64,000 nucleotides of DNA, from NCBI RefSeq assembly GCF_014805685.1, contig NC_060905.1, forward strand, positions 77,001-141,000, written 5' to 3'. The DNA is from Silurus meridionalis (taxonomy: Eukaryota; Chordata; Actinopteri; Siluriformes; Siluridae). This document shows positions 44,262 through 55,259 of this stretch, piece after piece. The position numbers and the translations under genes were made by a program. Position 1 is the first letter of the stretch. Each line of letters begins with the position of its first letter. Below the pieces are notes generated by a model. That model was not told the origin of the DNA, searched no databases, and was given only the letters and a program-made list of their open reading frames with translations.

Positions 44262-44652
44262 TCAATTTAATTTTAATACATTTTTATTTGTATAGCACTT
44301 TTAACAATGAACATTATCTCAAAGCAGCTTCACACAGATAATGTAGTGACAAAAATGAATAAGATGTTTTTCATAAGTGTAAGTTTGTCCCTGATAAACA
44401 AGCTGGTGGCGACTGTGGCAGGAAAAACTTCCCGAGATGCATAAGGAAGAAACATTAAGAGAAACCATACTCCCATCCTCATCTGGGTTGCGATGAATGT
44501 CCAGTTTTTACAGATAAACAATGCTGCGGGGTGCAGTGTTGATGATAAAATGAAAACTGTAGTTCTGAGTCAAGTGTAGCAGATTGGTGTCATTAACTAC
44601 ATTCCAAATACATCCTCAAAGCTCCTGTTCTTACTCTGTAATTCTTAATTTT
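44262..44652 (-). mobile_element. LINE-A 3' UTR end
   Basis: 'ttcaatttaattttaatacatttttatttgtatagcac' is the reverse complement of the LINE-A 3' end with a degraded AATTG tail, followed by the family text 'ggaaaaacttcccgagatgcataaggaagaaac'. It stops at TTAATTTT (44645-44652), duplicated at 49772-49779 around LINE-B2. Confidence 0.85.
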
Positions 44653-44829
44653 CTCATGTAAATCAAGATGGTGCGGTGAGGTCGGCTGCTGTCACGACAG
44701 CTCCGGCTACATTTTCTCTCTTTTGATTATTTTATATTATTATTTACTTAGTTACTGTTCCATCTACACAAGATGGACATCATTAGATATGACAGCACCA
44801 CTCATATCTATTAGTGTACAATCCACTCA

Positions 44830-45350
44830 CCTTCGCCGTTTTTAAACTTGGACCCATGCTGAGCGAGATCCTGAGGAAGAACAAAGGACGTGACCTGTAC
44901 CGGCGTCCGCAAGGGAAACGAGCCGGCATCAGGAACAGGCTGAGGTGACTCCTGCGCTCCCTTACCCAGTATCCTCGGGGCAAGGGGCAAGTTCCAGAGG
45001 GACATTCAGGACTGCAAGCTTTTCTGCTTCACCGAGACATGGCTGAATCCAGCCTGCCGAGTTTGTCTCGGTTTACCGCAAGGACAGAACACTGGAGTCG
45101 GCTAAATCAAGAGGAAGTGGAGTGTGTCTGATGGTGAACAACCACTGGTGCGACAGCGCGAGCATCGTTCTCGAAAGGTCACTGGACCACTGTTACACAA
45201 CATTTAAGAACAGTTACAACGCACAATCACGTCCACTGTTCAGGAATTCGGACCATGCCACCATCTTCCTCATGCCTGTTTACAAACAAAGGCTGAAACT
45301 GGAAGCTTCAGTTCAGAGGGAGGTCGTGCTGGACTAACCAATCGGTAGCC
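44830..45350 (+). pseudogene. LINE-B2 endonuclease with central deletion
   Basis: Fragments read LQAFLLHRDMAESSLPSLSR in a shifted frame and then SRGSGVCLMVNNHWCDSASI (about 45105-45165), after which the sequence jumps to LDHCYTTFKNSYNAQSRPLF and NSDHATIFLMPVYKQRLKLE. About 95 codons including GDFN are lost compared with LINE-B3. Breakpoints differ from those in LINE-B1. The basic region and the FTETW block are also damaged. Confidence 0.8.
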
Positions 45351-46631
45351 GCTCTGCAGGACACTTTGGATGACGCAGACTGGGATGTTCAGGCCAGGGT
45401 GATGTCAACATGTTTACGGAAGCGGTTGTGGGATTCATCGGGAAACTAGCGGATGATACTGTGCAGAAAACCACCATCAGAACATTTCCCAACCAGAAGC
45501 CGTGGGTGGATAAAACTATCCGTGAGGCGCTAAGATCCCACTCCGCTGCCTACAACACAGGGCTTGCCACCAGGGACATGGACGAGTAAAAGGCTGCGTC
45601 TTACATTGTTCGCAGAGTGGTGAAGGATGCAAAGTGGCACAACGGGAGGAAACTAGAGTCACAGTTCCAACATGGTGGCTCTAGGAGCCTGTGGCAGGGA
45701 CTAAGAACAATCACGGACTACAGAACACCATCTTCAATAATGGGGAATGTGGGCGCTTCTCTGGCAGACAAGCTAAACATCTTTCATGCTCGTTTCGAGG
45801 CTGCAGCTAACCACGCTAGCAGTGCTAGTGGCTAAAATAGCATGCATGCTGAGAAAGCTGGAGAGGTAAACACGTTCACCATCTCGGAGCATGACGTGAG
45901 AAGGGCATTCAAGAAAGTAAATACCAGGAAGGCAGCAGGACCAGATGGCATCACAGGTCGTGTTCTGAAAGCCTGCACTGACCAGCTAGCACCGGTGTTC
46001 AGTGAGATATTCAACCTCTCCCTGGAACAGTTTGTTGTCCCCTCATGTTTCAAACAGTCCACCATTGTCCCTGTCCCGAAGAAACCCCAGCCTGCCTACC
46101 ACAACGACTATCGCCCTGTAGCCCTGACCTCAGGAGTGATGAAGTGCTTTGAGAGACTGGTCAGAGACTTCATCACTGCATCACTACCAGACACACTGAT
46201 CCTCTACAGTTTAGATACCAACAGAACTGCTCTATTGAGGATGCCATGGCTCATCTCCTTTACACTACGATGAGCCACCTGGACTACAGAAAAGGGAATT
46301 ATACAAAGATGCTGTTTGTGGACTACAGTTCAGCATTTTACACAATAATTCCCTCCACACTCACCTCTAAGTTGGAGGTCCTGGGACTCAGCCTGCTGCT
46401 GTGCCAATGGATCTCTAACTTCCTGACGGACAGACCATAAGCCCCCCAGCGTTGTGTTCTGAGCCCCCTGCTGTCCTGACTGTACACATACGACTGTGTG
46501 GCCACTTCCAACTCCACCACCATCATCAAGTTTGCTGATGACACTGTTGTGGTGGGCCTGATCTTGAACATAGACGAGACGGCCTACCTACAGGAGGTTA
46601 AAAACCTGGAGAGATGGTGCCAGGAGAACAA
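45351..46631 (+). pseudogene. LINE-B2 linker and reverse transcriptase
   Basis: Pieces: FPNQKPWVDKTIREALRS-type linker (45480-45560), WHNGRKLESQFQHGGSRSLW (45617-45835), [20 protein letters not shown] and GRVLKACTDQLAPVFSEIFN (45842-46200), then KMLFVDYSSAFYTIIPSTLT to NFLTDRP with a stop at 46438. The next 25 codons are missing; 46460-46630 has QRCVLSPLLS, a stop, [20 protein letters not shown] with both aspartates and LERWCQENN. It ends at the LINE-A insertion. Confidence 0.86.
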
Positions 46632-48350
46632 CTCTCAATTCAATTCAATTCATTTTTATTTGTATAGCGCTTTAAACAATGAGCATTGTTTTAAAGCAGC
46701 TTTACACAGATAATGTGGTGATTAAAGGTAAATATGTTCTTTGTAAGTATGTTTGTCCCTGATAAGCAACTGTGACAAGGAAAAACTCCCCGAGATGGCA
46801 TAAGGAAGAAACCTTGAGAGGAACCAGACTCAAGAGGGAACCCATCCTCATCTGGGTTGCACCAAATGTCCATTTGAAGCAGATGTACAATGTTGCGGGG
46901 TGCAGTGATGACGATCAGAAGCAAACTGCACTCCCGAGTCAGTGCAGCAGACCGCTGACACCAACTTCAGTCCAATCCGTCCTCAAAGCAACCGTTCTAC
47001 TCCGATATTACATGGAACCACCCAAGGTGTTGATGAGAGACCGTCCCAAGCAAGTGTCCCTATTGGTGTATGAAAGTTAATGTCACTGTGCAGTTTGGTC
47101 TCCGGCAAGACTCGCTATGGCAGCATAACTAAAAGGGAGAACCAGAAGGTAACACAGACATGAGGGATCTCTGGGATAAGAGACAACCCACCACACCACC
47201 GTCAACAAACCTGAGTGAACGTGTGAATGTGAGGGGACGAAAGCATATAAATATACCAGTTCACCAAACACTCTATATCCATGATCCCTCCAGATCTGAG
47301 CCTTTACCTAAGAAAAATCTACTGATAAAAGGCTTGACTAAATAAATAAGTTTTCAACCTCGACTTGAATACTGTGACTGTGTCTGAGTCCCGAACACGT
47401 TTTGGAAAGCTGTTCCATAACTTTGGGGCTTTATAAGAGAAAGATCTGCCCCCTGCTGGAGTCTTCATTATTTGAGGAACCAACAGATAGCCAGCACCTT
47501 TTGATCTAAGTAGGCGTGGAGGATCATACTGGTACAGAAGTTCACTCAGATACTGCGGCGTGAGAGCGTTAAGTGCTTTATACGTCAGTAGTAATATTTT
47601 ATAATCAATGCGAGATTTGATTGGGAGCCAGTGTAGACTGATTAAAACAGGGGTGATGTGGTCATATTTCCTAGATCTAGTGAGGACTCTTGCTGCTGCA
47701 TTCTGAACTAACTGAAGCCTATTTCTGCACTTACTCCAACACCCAGACAGTAAAGTGTTACAGTAGTCTAATCTAGAAGTAACAAAAGCATGAACTAGTT
47801 TTTCTGCATCCTGTAACGACATCATATTTCTAATTTTAGCAATATTTCTAAGGTGAAAGAAGGCGATCCTGGTGATATTATTCACGTGAGACTCAAAGGA
47901 AAGACTCGGGTCAATAATCACACCAAGGTCTTTGACAGCCGTACATGCTGAAACAGAAACACCATGCAGAGATGCTACGTAATCGGAAAGTTTAGTTCTA
48001 GCTGCATGTGGTCCTAGTAAAAGTACTTCCGTCTTATCGGAGTTGAGCAGAAGAAAGTTATTAAGCATCCACTGTCTAATGTCCTTTACACACTTCTTAA
48101 CATTGTTTAGCTGATCTCGCTCATCTGGCTTTGCTGAAATATACAGCTGTGTGTCATCAGCATAGCAATGGAAGCGAATCCCATGTTTATGAATGATTTC
48201 ACCAAGAGGCAGCATATATAAAGCGAAAAGCAGTGGGCCTACGACAGATCCTTGAGGAACACCACACTTTACCTCGTAGGGTGTGGCGAACTCACTATTT
48301 ACTTCAACAAACTGATAGCGATCAGTTAAATATATCCTGGGGTTGAGGAC
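46632..48350 (-). mobile_element. LINE-A copy 2, 5'-truncated
   Basis: The AATTG tail (plus strand TCAATTCAATTCAATTC at 46635-46650) and 3' UTR (46650-47330) precede the ORF2 end. The (GA)n segment present in other copies is deleted at about 47050. The 5' truncation falls inside the RT at about 48350, next to L1 sequence. Confidence 0.88.
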
Positions 48351-48383
48351 AGATGTGACAGATGTCATGCTTTCCTCTGTCAT
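47319..48383 (-). pseudogene. LINE-A ORF2: RT catalytic part and C-terminus, open
   Basis: The 354-codon frame is open to its natural end. From about residue 18 it reads [54 protein letters not shown] with both catalytic aspartates, [86 protein letters not shown] and [16 protein letters not shown], ending [12 protein letters not shown]. The first 17 codons are L1-side sequence, not LINE-A. Truncated at its 5' end, so no endonuclease. It is the reference for the C-terminus of this family in the window. Confidence 0.88.
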
Positions 48384-48987
48384 TTAAATCATGTTTTTTT
48401 TTTGTGCCCAAAATTACATGCTTTCTGGACAGGTTTTTTTTGGAATTATGTCCTCCATATTTGAAGTGCAATTGACATCATGCCCACTGATCGCTATATT
48501 TGGGTTTTATATACAAAGATGTTTTAGCCTTCTCATCTTTGTTGGCCAGACAATGCATACTTCTACACTGGAAAACAATAGAATGTCCCTCCAACTCTTG
48601 GTGGTTGAAAGATTTGATGTTTTTTCTTAAGTTGGAGAAAATAAAAGATACACTGAGGGGTTCTACTGACACCTTTTTTTTGCAAGTGGTAACCTGTTAT
48701 TTCTGATTTTAGGAGACTACGGGTGTTCCCTGATTAAAGCTAAATCGGTCAAAAATGTGACTGTATGCATAAACTTTATGTTTCTTCAGTTGTTTTAACA
48801 GGGGGATGTGTGTGCGCATGTGTGTGTGTCTTTGTCTGGGGGTTTGTTTGTGTTTTGGGTGGTGGGGTGGGGGTATTTGTTTTTTGTTGTTTAAAAAGGA
48901 AAAATAGAGAATTTCTGTTTACATTTTTTATATCTGTGATTGTTGATTTTTCAATAAAAAAAATTGAAAAAAGCAAAAAAAAAAAAA
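48360..48987 (+). mobile_element. L1 LINE 3' end with poly(A)
   Basis: Ends 'caataaaaaaaattgaaaaaagc' followed by 13 or more A (48969-48982), the poly(A) tail typical of L1 and unlike the microsatellite tails of the other LINEs here. Includes a G/T-rich 3' UTR (48800-48890). The 5' limit is approximate. Confidence 0.8.
48400..48700 (+). pseudogene. L1 ORF2 C-terminus
   Basis: One frame gives FFGIMSSIFEVQLTSCPLIA, IFGF; the next gives DVLAFSSLLARQCILLHWKT and LKDLMFFLKLEKIKDTLRGS TDTFF. The series 'CPLIAIFG...LLARxxILLxWK...WLKDLMxFLKLEKIKxTLRGS' is the standard end of fish L1 ORF2. A single frameshift near 48505 separates the halves. Confidence 0.83.
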
Positions 48988-49455
48988 AGAAGGCCCGGCA
49001 GCGTCTGTACTATCTGAGATGTTGAAGGGACTTTAAACTACCCTCTCAGGTGCTGAAGACTTTTTACACTTGTACCATTGAGAGCGTTCTGATGGGTAGC
49101 ATCACTCCCTGGTTTTTGAACAGCACCATGCAGGACAGGCGAGCCCTCCAGAGGGTGGTGCGTTCAGCTGAACGTACCATCCACACCGAGCTCCCTGACC
49201 TGCAGGACAGCTACAGCACGCGGTGCAGGACCAGAGCCAGGAAGATTGTGAAGGACCTCAGCCATCCCAATAATGGACACTTTTCTTTGTTGCGTTCAGG
49301 GAAACGCTTCCACTCCCTGAAAGTGAACACAGAGAGGAGCTTCTCCTCCTCATTCTCTTCCACAGGCCATTTAGAGTTTAAACCAGGAAACACCCAGGAT
49401 CTAAAAACTGGTCCACTCTCTCCATCATCACACTTTTCTGCAAATATTTTTCTTT
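48988..49455 (+). pseudogene. LINE-B2 ORF C-terminus
   Basis: Resumes at KARQRLYYLRC and continues LKTFYTCTIESVLMGSITPW, NSTMQDRRALQRVVRSAERT, IHTELPDLQDSYSTRCRTRA, RKIVKDLSHPNNGHFSLLRS and GKRFHSLKVNTE (49050-49466 frame). The last residues are shifted relative to LINE-B3. The 3' UTR runs from 49456 to 49771. Confidence 0.86.
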
Positions 49456-49771
49456 TCGCACTATGACACTTCAATCTCTGGACTGTCACTTTAACTGTGG
49501 ACTTGCACAGCACAGTGCACTTTATACCACACCACACACAATCACTTTAAGGACAATCACATCAAGCACCTTATGTGATTCATGTTTTCTCATATATATC
49601 TTTATATATTTTATATCTTACATAGTTTATACTATTTATTTATCTGCCTTATTTTTCCTTGTTTTATTTTCCTCCCCATTCTATTCCCTCATGCAGAACC
49701 ATCGTAAAAAACATTTCACTGCATATAGTATGTATGTATGTGTATTTGACAAATAAAATTTGATTTGATTT

Positions 49772-49977
49772 TTAATTTTATGGAACCCTAGGGTGTTGAT
49801 AAGGAACCATCCCCAGCTGCACAGAGTGACCTTGAATCAAAGAGAACACTATCTGAAGGCAGGCCTGGACAAAGTGGGAAGATCCGAGGAGGGAAGAGGG
49901 GCAGGAACAGTGGAACCTCAGGAGCATATTTCACTTGACAGAGAGAGAGAGAGAGAGAGATAAGAGGGGTGACAGAA
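49772..49977 (-). mobile_element. LINE-A 3' UTR segment
   Basis: 'ttttatggaaccctagggtgttgat' to 'ggaacctcaggagcatatttcacttgac' matches 12400-12590 of copy 1, ending with a GA run (49939-49960). It is interrupted by LINE-F and resumes at 50758. Confidence 0.83.
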
Positions 49978-50757
49978 TTCATGATTTACTTCCTACCTGG
50001 AAGGTCCCTTATACCAGGTAACATGGAGGGGATCCACCTCTGCCCCATGCAGACTTACCACTGGTGTCCCACAAGGCTCCTTGTTCCCATCCTTTTCTCC
50101 CTTTATACCCACTCAATTGGTGAAGTCATATCCTCACATGGCTTTTCTTACCACTGCTATGCAGATGACACTCAACTCATCTTTCCTTTCCCTTCCTCAG
50201 ATACCACAGCTTCCGCTCGGATCTCGACATGCTTGACAGACATATCTTCATGGATGAGTGCTCATCAATTATAACTCAACCCCAGAGAAACAGAACTGCT
50301 GGTCATCCTAGGTGATTAATCATCAAGATCTTCGAATAACCCTTCATGACTCTCTTCTCTCCCCTTCAGCTGCTAATAACCTTGGGGTAACTATGGACAA
50401 TCAACTGTCCTATTTTTTACTCGTTACTGTCGATTTCTTCTCTACAGCATCAGAAGGGTTTATTCATTTCTGTCCACACAGGCTGCCCAGGTGCTTGTTC
50501 AGTCTTGTGTTATTTTGAAACTGGACTACGGCAGCTCTCTGCTGGCAGGTCTTCCACTGAACACTATTCATCCACTGCAAATGTTTCAAAACGCAGCTGC
50601 ATGAGTTGTGTTTAATCTGCCAAAGTTCTTCCACACCACCCCACTGCTGCCCCTCCGCTGGCTTCCAGTAGCTGCACGTATCATATTTAAAACACTGATG
50701 CTTGCCTACAAGGCCAAAAATGGACCAGCAACATCTTACCTCAGAGAACTCATGGAT
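49978..50757 (+). pseudogene. LINE-F, L2-like RT fragment
   Basis: Plus-strand frame 50060-50274 gives a GVPQGSLL-like start (decayed), [40 protein letters not shown] with both catalytic aspartates, and [14 protein letters not shown]. Shifted frames then give NNLGVTMDNQLSYF (50312-50518) and, near 50500-50740, LDYGSSLLAGLPLNTIHPLQ and LPLRWLPVAARIIFKTLMLA. Both ends are truncated, and LINE-A 3' UTR continues on both sides. Confidence 0.82.
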
Positions 50758-51013
50758 TATTATGTATCCTAATTGTTGTATGAAAGTTAAGGACACTGTG
50801 CAGTTTGGACTAGGGCAAGACTCGCTTTGGCAGCATAACTAAAATAGAAAACCAGAAGGTAACACTGACATGAGGATCTCTGGGATAAGAGACACCACCA
50901 CACCTCCATTAACATACCTGAGTGAACGTATGAGAGTGAGGGGAAGACAGCATACAAATATCCCAGTTCACCAGACATTCTATATCTATGATCCCTCCAG
51001 ATCTGCTCCTTTA
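50758..51013 (-). mobile_element. LINE-A 3' UTR segment
   Basis: 'tgtatgaaagttaaggacactgtgcagtttgg' to 'tatgatccctccagatctgctccttta' matches 47070-47310 of copy 2. At 51013 the LINE-B3 tail begins; the next LINE-A bases ('cctaagaaa') reappear at 54157. Confidence 0.87.
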
Positions 51014-51573
51014 AATCAAATCAAATCAAATCAAATTTTATTTGTCACATGAACATACATACAGGGTACGACATGCAGTGAAATGCTTTTAACGTCGATC
51101 CGGCATGAGGGAATAAAATAGGGTAAAAAGGAGAATAAAAATATAAATATAATAACAAAATTTTAAGAAAAATATAATAAGAAAAAGAAGGCAGATAAAT
51201 AAAGATATAAAGATATATAAATATATATGTATATATGCATACATATACATATATATTTATACACATACACTGAGAATGTACACAGAAAATGTTTATGGCA
51301 GTGTGCAGTTAACCAGTAAACAACAGTAAACAAGTTAGGGATGATTGTCCATAAGTGTCCGTGTGCAGTAAGGTGTGGTGTAAAGTGTCCTTGTGCGGAA
51401 TGGTGTGGTATAAAAATAAGAATATAAAAAAAAAAAATGAAATAAATATGAAGAAGAAAATATGAAATGTGAAGTGTACTGTGCTGTGCAAGTCCAGTGT
51501 ATAATGTGCCGTAGCACGAAAAGTGTGATTGTGCAAGGGAAAAAGGGTGATGATGGAGAGAGTGGGCCAGTTT

Positions 51574-53508
51574 TTAGATCCTGGGTGTTTTCTGGTTTAA
51601 ACACCAAATGGCCTGCGGGAAGAAGCTCCTCCTCATTCTCTCTGTGTTCGCCTTCAGGGAGTGGAAGCGTTTCCCCGAACGCAACAGAGAAAAAAGTCCA
51701 TTGTTGGGATGGCTGAGGTCCTTCACAATTTTCCTGGCTCTGGTCCTGCACCGCGTGCCGTAGATGTCCTGCAGGTCAGGGAGCTCGGTGTGGATGGTAC
51801 GTTCAGCTGAACGCACCACCCTCTGGAGGGCTCGTCTGTCCTGCATGGTGCTGTTCCCAAACCAGGAAATGATGCTACCCGTCAGAACACTCTCAATGGT
51901 GCAAGTGTAAAAAGTCTTAAGCACCTGAGAGGGTAGTTTAAAGTCCCTTAAGCGTCTCAGATGGTACAGACGCTGCCGGGCCTTCTTCACCAGGGTGTTG
52001 ATGTGACAGGACCAAGACAGGTCCTGTGTGATGTGAACACCCAGGTACCGGAAACTGTCCACTCTTTCCACTGGAGTCCCGCAGATGTTTAGCGGTTGGT
52101 ATGACCACTCCTGCTTCATGCTGAAGTCCACGATCAACTCCTTAGTCTTGCTGACATTCAGGAGAAGGTTGTTCTCCTGGCACCATCTCTCCAGGTTTTT
52201 AACCTCCTGTAGGTAGGCCATCTCGTCGTTGTTGGAGATCAGGCCCACCACAACGGTGTCGTCAGCAAACTTGATGATGGTTGTGGAGTTGGAAGTGGCC
52301 ACACAGTCATATGTGTACAGTGAGTACAGCAGGGGGCTCAGAACACAACCCTGGGGAGCTCCAGTGCTAAGGGTGAGGGTGGATGAGGTGTGTTTTCCCA
52401 CCCGTACAGCTTGTGGTCTGTCCGTCAGGAAGTTTGAGATCCATTGACACAGCGGCAGGCTGAGTCCCAGGACCTCCAACTTAGAGGTGAGTGTGGAGGG
52501 AATTATGGTGTTGAACACTGAACTGTAGTCCACGAACAACATCTTTGTGTAATTCCCGTTTCTTTGGTCCAGGTGGCTGATTGTAGTGTGGAGAAGATGT
52601 GCAATTGCGTCCTCAGTCGAACGGTTTTGACGGTACTGTAGTGGGTCCAGTGGGTCCGGTAGTGATGCAGTGATGAAGTCTCTGACCAGTCTCTCAAAGC
52701 ACTTCATCACTACTGAGGTCAGAGCTACAGGGCCGTAGTCATTGAGGCAGGCGGGCTGGGGTTTCTTCGGGACAGGGACAATAGTGGACTGTTTGAAGCA
52801 TGAGGGAACAACAGACTGTTCCAGAGAAAGGTTGAATATCTCAGTGAACACCGGTGCTAGCTGGTCAGCGCAAGCTTTCAGAACCCGACCTGTGATTCCA
52901 TCTGGTCCTGCTGCCTTCCTGGTATTCACTCTCTTGAATGCCCTCCTCACGTCATGCTCCGAGATGGTGAATGTGTTTACCTCTCTGGCTCTCTCAGCGT
53001 GCATGCTGGTTGTGCCACTAGCGCCGCTAGCGTGGTTAGCTGCAGCCTCGAAAAGAGCGTAAAAGGTGTTTAGCTCATCTGCCAGAGAAGCTTCCGCATT
53101 CACCATTCTGGAAGATGGTGTTTTATAGTCCGTTATTGTCCTTAGTCCCTGCCACAGGCTCCTGGAGCCACCTTGTTGGAACTGTGACTCTAGTTTCCTC
53201 CCGTAGCACCGCTTTGCATCCTTCACCGCTCGGCGAACACTGTAAGACGCAGCCTTGTATTCATCCATGTCCCCGGTGGCGAGCCCCGTGTTGTAGGCAG
53301 CGGAGCGGGATCTCAGAGCGTCGCGGATGGTTTTATCCACCCACGGCTTCTGGTTGGGTAACGTTCTGATAGTGTTTTTTTGCACCGTATCATCCGTTAG
53401 TTTCTTGATGAATCCCACAACCGCTTCCGTAAACATGTTGACGTCATCAGAGCTGCGCCAAAACATGTCCCAGTCTGCGTCATCCAAAGCGTCCTGCAGA
53501 GCGGCCAC
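51574..53508 (-). pseudogene. LINE-B3 reverse transcriptase, 644-codon open frame
   Basis: Begins MAALQDALDDADWDMFWRSS (linker), then [100 protein letters not shown] with both catalytic aspartates, [28 protein letters not shown], then the C-terminus DRRALQRVVRSAERTIHTEL and RKIVKDLSHPNNGLFSLLRS, ending LNQKTPRI. No internal stop. A few residues look damaged (DYGPVAL for DYRPVAL; a two-residue gap at LQYRQNRSTED). The true start lies upstream in the endonuclease, so the Met is internal. Confidence 0.88.
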
Positions 53509-54157
53509 CGATTGGTCAGTCCAGCGCGCGACCTCCCTCTAACCGGAGCTTCCTGTTTCAGCCTTTGTTTGTAAACAGGCATGAGGAAGATGGCAGCATG
53601 GTCCGATTTCCCGAACGGTGGACGTGATTGTGCCTTGTAGCCATTCTTAAATGTTGTGTAGCAGTGGTCCAGTGTTCTTTCGCCCCTGGTGGGGAAGGTG
53701 ATGTGCTGATAAAAGTTCGGGAGTGCGCGCTTGAGGTTGGCACTGTTGAAATCTCCGACCACAATGAGCGCAGTGTCCCGATGCTGTGTTTGGTGTTGCA
53801 TTAGTGACTCATGTAAGTCCCATACTGCAGTGTCCGTGTCCGCTTGAGGTGGAATATAAACGGCACTGACTATGACCGAGCTGAATTCCCGAGGTAGATA
53901 AAAGGGCCGACATTTGATGGTCAGTAGTTCCAGGTTTGGTGTGCAGGAGCGTGAAAGAGGAACAATGCTCGCGCTGTCGCACCACTGTTTGTTCACCATC
54001 AGACACACTCCACCTCCTCTTGACTTCCCCGAATCCAGTGTTCTGTCCATGCGGTAAACCGAGAAAAACCCGGCCGGCTGGATGGTGTGGTCCTGTACCG
54101 CTGGGTTCAGCCATGTCTCGGTGAAGCAGAGAAGGTTGCAGTCCCGAATGTCTCTCC
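53509..54157 (-). pseudogene. LINE-B3 endonuclease, broken from the RT by one base
   Basis: The minus frame gives MDRTLDSGKSRGGGVCLMVN, KCRPFYLPREFSSVIVSAVY, IPPQADTDTAVWDLHESLMQ, ALIVVGDFNSANLKRALPNF, GERTLDHCYTTFKN and GKSDHAAIFLMPVYKQRLKQ: GDFN and SDH are intact. Near 53540 the plus strand reads 'cctctaaccgg' where LINE-B1 (4378-4388) reads 'cctctgaaccag'; the lost base shifts the frame into the RT. Upstream part to 54157 keeps CFTETWLNPAV in the adjoining frame. Confidence 0.87.
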
Positions 54158-54716
54158 TAAGAAATGTCTTGACTAAATGAATGTGTTTTCAGCCTCGACT
54201 TGAACACTGAGACTGTGTCTGATTCTCGAACACTGATTGGAAGGTTGTTCCATAACTGTGGGGTTTATGAGAGAATCATTTGCCTCCTGCTCTAGTCTTT
54301 ATTATTTGAGGGACCAACTCTGTAAAGCTGCTTTGAGACAATGTCTGTTGTGAAAAGCACTATAGAAATAAACTTGACTTGACTTGAATTGACCTTTTAA
54401 TCTAAGTAGGCATGGGGGATTATAATGGTTCAGAATTTCACTCTGCGGTGTGAGACCATTAAGTGCTTAGTTACAGTAGTAGTATTTTATAATCAATGCA
54501 AGATTTAATTGGGAGCAGTGTAGACTGACTAAAACAGTGGTCATATTTTCTAGATCTAGTGTGGACTCTTGCTGCTGCATTCTGAACTAACTGAAGCTTA
54601 TTTCTGGACTTACTCCAACACCCAGACAGTAAAGCATTACAGTAGTCTAATCTAGATGTTACAAAAACATCTACTAGTTTTTCTGCATTCTGTAACAACA
54701 TCATATTTCTAGAATT
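54158..54716 (-). pseudogene. LINE-A ORF2 C-terminus, decayed
   Basis: Matches 47340-47830 of copy 2 in order, including [39 protein letters not shown] (54471-54704). Several small deletions. It is interrupted at 54322-54390 by a short LINE tail, and on the 5' side ends at about 54716, where RT core sequence is missing. Confidence 0.82.
54322..54391 (+). mobile_element. Very short LINE-A2 tail insertion
   Basis: 'ctgtaaagctgctttgagacaatgtctgttgtgaaaagcactatagaaataaacttgacttgacttga' is the last roughly 65 bp of the LINE-A2 3' end with its CTTGA tail, in plus orientation, placed between 'ggaccaact' and 'ccttttaatctaagtagg' of the minus-strand LINE-A. Confidence 0.85.
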
Positions 54717-54959
54717 CGAGAATGCAGGCTGATGATTTTGATGAGGAAATTAATGAAATGTCATTCACTTGATTAGGAGTAACACTTTGTAGTTGATTGT
54801 CTACTATAATGACACTGCTGTCTACAGGGTTACTTGAAAAGTAATTTGGATTTATATTAACTGTCTGGATTTCTTGCCTGATGTTTTCAACTTATCAAAA
54901 AAGTTATCAAAAAAGTTGATGAAATCATTACTACCTATTGATGGTGTGCATGTGAGCGC

Positions 54960-55259
54960 AGCGCTTTAATTTCCTCTTAATTTTGCTACCGTGCTGAATA
55001 AAAATCTGCGATTATGCTTGTTATTTTCTATGAAGGTGGAGAAATATGCTGATCTAGCGGCACTGAGAGCTTTTCTATAATTTAGGAGCCTCTCCTTCCA
55101 TGCTATTTGAAATACTGTTAATTTTGTTTGACGCCATTTACGTTCTAATTTCCGAGTGGTCTGTTTTAAAGTGCGTGTATGATCATTAGACCACTGTGCT
55201 GATTTTTTCTCCCTGACCATTTTGGTCTTAAGGGGAGCTCCATCATCTAGAGTATAACG
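54960..55259 (-). pseudogene. LINE-A pre-RT linker
   Basis: The minus frame within 54966-55250 reads DDGAPLKTKMVREKKSAQWS, NDHTRTLKQTTRKLERKWRQ, TKLTVFQIAWKERLLNYRKA, LSAARSAYFSTFIENNKHNR, the typical 'APWF/W...R..ER.W' linker of L2-type LINEs. 54717-54959 holds decayed linker sequence. The segment ends at the hAT MITE. Confidence 0.82.

Larger units (their letters stand above)
44653..49771 (+). mobile_element. LINE-B2, Rex1-like LINE with TTAATTTT target duplication
   Basis: The 5' end ('aagatggtgcggtgaggtcggctgctgtcacgac') and the 3' AAATC-type tail ('aaatttgatttgatt') frame the element. TTAATTTT flanks it at 44645-44652 and 49772-49779, and LINE-A 3' UTR continues on both sides. The body is interrupted at 46632-48985 by a LINE-A copy plus an L1 fragment, and about 60 codons of LINE-B sequence are missing at that point. 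Confidence 0.87.
51014..54157 (-). mobile_element. LINE-B3, best preserved Rex1-like LINE
   Basis: The 3' tail is (AAATC)n, plus strand 51014-51037, followed by 'ttttatttgtcacatgaacatacatacagggtacgacatgcagtg'. The 5' end, inside the endonuclease (CFTETWLNP), abuts LINE-A at 54157, so the copy is 5'-truncated. It contains an almost complete endonuclease and a full RT separated by one missing base. It sits between 'gatctgctccttta' and 'ctaagaaatgtc' of LINE-A. Confidence 0.88.

Noticed and set aside
54720..54960. A separate small gene between LINE-A parts
   Set aside because: Short frames only; the sequence reads as decayed LINE linker with a deletion edge.
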